NCBI GenBank assembly: GCA_947258815.1
Contig: CAMYJW010000025.1
Span: forward strand, 59,840-123,839
DNA: 64,000 nt
DNA from: an uncultured Sphingomonadaceae bacterium
GTDB taxonomy: Bacteria; Pseudomonadota; Alphaproteobacteria; Sphingomonadales; Sphingomonadaceae
Direction: 5' to 3'
Shown: one piece after another, positions 62,952 through 64,000 of the stretch
Numbering within the stretch: position 1 is the first letter of the stretch
Layout of the letters: every line of letters starts with the position of its first letter
Notes under the pieces: model-generated
What the model was told of the DNA's origin: nothing
Databases searched by the model: none
Seen by the model: only the letters and a program-made list of their open reading frames with translations
Program-made: the position numbers and the translations under genes

Positions 62952-63263
62952 TCAATCGAGCAGCATCACCATTTCATCAGGCCGCGCGACATTGAGATGG
63001 CTGCGCAGCAATTGCCCCGCAAGATCGCGGTCTGCATGATCGGGATCGAGTAAATCCACGCGGTTACGCAGTTGCTCCCGCTCCCCTGAAAGCCGTTCAA
63101 GCTGAGCTTCGCGCAATTCAAGCAACCGCTGGCTCTCATTCCAGGCGATAACGCCGCTGGGGCCTGCAATCGCAAAGCCGCCAAGCAACAGCAGACACAC
63201 CAGCGCAAACCCCTGAACAAGGCTTTCGCGAGCGACTTTCGGCTGATTGCGGAACATTGGCAT
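62952..63263 (-). CDS. ftsB: Cell division protein FtsB/DivIC family
   Basis: The 103-residue protein has a short cytoplasmic lead, one membrane segment (LVQGFALVCLLLLGGFAIAG), and a coiled coil (RLLELREAQLERLSGEREQLRNRVDLL), the layout of FtsB, which joins FtsL and FtsQ in the divisome and activates septal wall synthesis. The location beside pdhA is common in alphaproteobacteria. Its 5' region holds a dense cluster of GANTC sites. Confidence 0.9.
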   Translation of the reverse strand: MPMFRNQPKVARESLVQGFALVCLLLLGGFAIAGPSGVIAWNESQRLLELREAQLERLSGEREQLRNRVDLLDPDHADRDLAGQLLRSHLNVARPDEMVMLLD

Positions 63264-63330
63264 GACTCTCTTGAATCACTTTCGATTCGCCGATTCAAGC
63301 GAAATCGCGCGATAGAATCACGTTAGATTC
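63264..63330. promoter_or_regulatory. Cluster of six GANTC sites upstream of ftsB
   Basis: GANTC occurs at 63264 (GACTC), 63273 (GAATC), 63284 (GATTC), 63292 (GATTC), 63315 (GAATC) and 63326 (GATTC). One site is expected about every 256 bases in random sequence. GANTC is the CcrM methylation target in alphaproteobacteria and, with GcrA, ties transcription of division genes to replication. The block lies right before the ftsB start and after the dksA-like gene. Confidence 0.7.
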
Positions 63331-63356
63331 AAAATGGCTGCGAAATGTCCCGATTG

Positions 63357-63671
63357 TCAGGCGCAGGCAATACATCTGGTTGCGGTTGGCAGCGCTTCGA
63401 GGCGGTCCGGGCTGATCGCTCCGCCGCACGACACGCAGATGCCGTAACTGCCATCCTCGATCCTCAGCAGACTCTGCCGAATCTCGTGAATTTCCTGACG
63501 CAAGACATCGTCGATGCCCGCAAGCGCCTCATCATCGGCGAGATCGACGGCCTGTTCCGATGAATCCGCGTCCAGTTCATGACGCAGATCGTCCTCAATC
63601 GCTTCGGCGCGCTCAAGCAACTCCGCCAGCTTCGCTCTCAGGGATTTTTCGATCCTGGCATGTCCGGTCAT
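63357..63671 (-). CDS. DksA/TraR-type C4 zinc-finger protein
   Basis: The 104-residue protein is a helical coiled coil followed by the zinc finger CVSCGGAISPDRLEALPTATRCIAC at the C-terminus. It is shorter than E. coli DksA (about 150 residues), closer to TraR-like or YbiI-like family members that bind the RNA polymerase secondary channel. GGGGAG precedes the ATG at 63671. The frame continues to 63746 without a credible start. Role in the stringent response possible but unproven. Confidence 0.85.
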   Translation of the reverse strand: MTGHARIEKSLRAKLAELLERAEAIEDDLRHELDADSSEQAVDLADDEALAGIDDVLRQEIHEIRQSLLRIEDGSYGICVSCGGAISPDRLEALPTATRCIACA

Positions 63672-63746
63672 AATTGCTCCCCACTTTTGCTTGTCATGCA
63701 AACAGTTTGCGCAGATCGCAACGACCAATTCATTGCGCCCAATCAA

Positions 63747-63965
63747 ATGGCGCGCATGAAAGGCGCGACTTCGAACCCGAAAGGGTTCGTAAGGCCGACC
63801 GGCCGCCCGAGCTTATGCGAGGAAAGCCAAGGTCACGGACGTGGCCGCCCGGCGCTTAAGGGCAATCGGATATTGGCGCGCCTCGAAGGTGAAACTTCGA
63901 ACCAGCTATTCGGCACATTGGAGGAATGGGAAGCACAGCTTCAAGCCCTAGATTTCGATTTGTGA
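63747..63965 (+). CDS. Possible hypothetical protein, 72 aa
   Basis: The frame encodes a Gly/Arg/Pro-rich start (RPTGRPS and GRGRPALKGN, recalling AT-hook-like motifs) and an acidic helical end (FGTLEEWEAQLQALDFDL). No family is recognised. A hairpin (CGAACCC-GAAA-GGGTTCG) lies in its 5' part. It is divergent from the DksA-like gene with a 75-base gap. ATGs at 63975 and 63981 open another frame that leaves the window and cannot be judged. Confidence 0.4.
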   Translation: MARMKGATSNPKGFVRPTGRPSLCEESQGHGRGRPALKGNRILARLEGETSNQLFGTLEEWEAQLQALDFDL

Positions 63966-64000
63966 GGTGCGGCCATGGCGATGCACAACCTCACAATTCG

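Noticed and set aside
1..64000. CRISPR array, rRNA genes or insertion sequences
   Set aside because: No regularly spaced direct repeats, no rRNA sequence and no transposase frames were seen anywhere in the window.

Overview
The window is a stretch of a high-GC alphaproteobacterial chromosome, most likely from the Sphingomonadales and plausibly an Erythrobacter relative. That placement is inferred from gene order and family features: ntrBC-ntrYX-hfq-hflX next to dusB and ispDF, an Hfq with two Sm domains, a lipoyl domain on the pyruvate dehydrogenase E1 beta subunit, bifunctional IspDF, and PhaR. Most of the window is ordinary, densely packed core genome with many 1-4 base overlaps between genes.

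Layout. 1-9.3 kb: the 3' part of radA, cvpA, a NifU/IscU-like scaffold, an MHS-type transporter, alanine racemase, phaR, an archaeal/eukaryotic-type prolyl-tRNA synthetase and RNase R. 9.3-14.6 kb: a universal stress protein, pyruvate dehydrogenase E2 and E3, a PilZ protein and a GT1 glycosyltransferase. 14.7-23.3 kb: an integrated element at the 3' end of a tRNA-Ser(TGA) gene. It is bounded by a 16-bp direct repeat and carries a P4-type integrase, a 438-aa unknown cargo protein, a tightly overlapping HTH/HUH-like replication module, two exported proteins and a SRAP (YedK/HMCES) protein. 23.5-32.5 kb: cell-wall genes (mltB, rlpA, dacA), then tmk-holB-metG-tatD-MBL hydrolase and mazG. 32.5-41.8 kb, minus strand: the nitrogen two-component operon dusB-ntrB-ntrC-ntrY-ntrX followed by hfq-hflX. 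41.9-54.4 kb: ispDF, pncC/cinA, a COQ10-like protein, lipA, carbonic anhydrase, gyrA, trmFO and others. 54.5-60.4 kb: two consecutive three-gene sets of TadE/TadG-like pilus-associated proteins, with no core Tad secretion genes in view. 60.4-63.7 kb, minus strand: pdhB, pdhA, ftsB and a DksA/TraR-type protein.

How the parts fit. The pyruvate dehydrogenase complex is split between two loci about 50 kb apart (E2-E3 at 9.9-12.7 kb, E1 alpha/beta at 60.4-62.8 kb), and lipA at 44.5 kb would lipoylate both lipoyl domains. MltB, RlpA, DacA and FtsB act in cell-wall remodelling and division. Between ftsB and the DksA-like gene lie six GANTC (CcrM methylation) sites in 67 bp, which suggests cell-cycle-coupled control. 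The element at 14.7-23.3 kb is the only clear accessory region and the most likely place for undescribed biology. The TadE/TadG-like array with a vWA protein and a Ser/Gly-rich tail is the next most unusual region.
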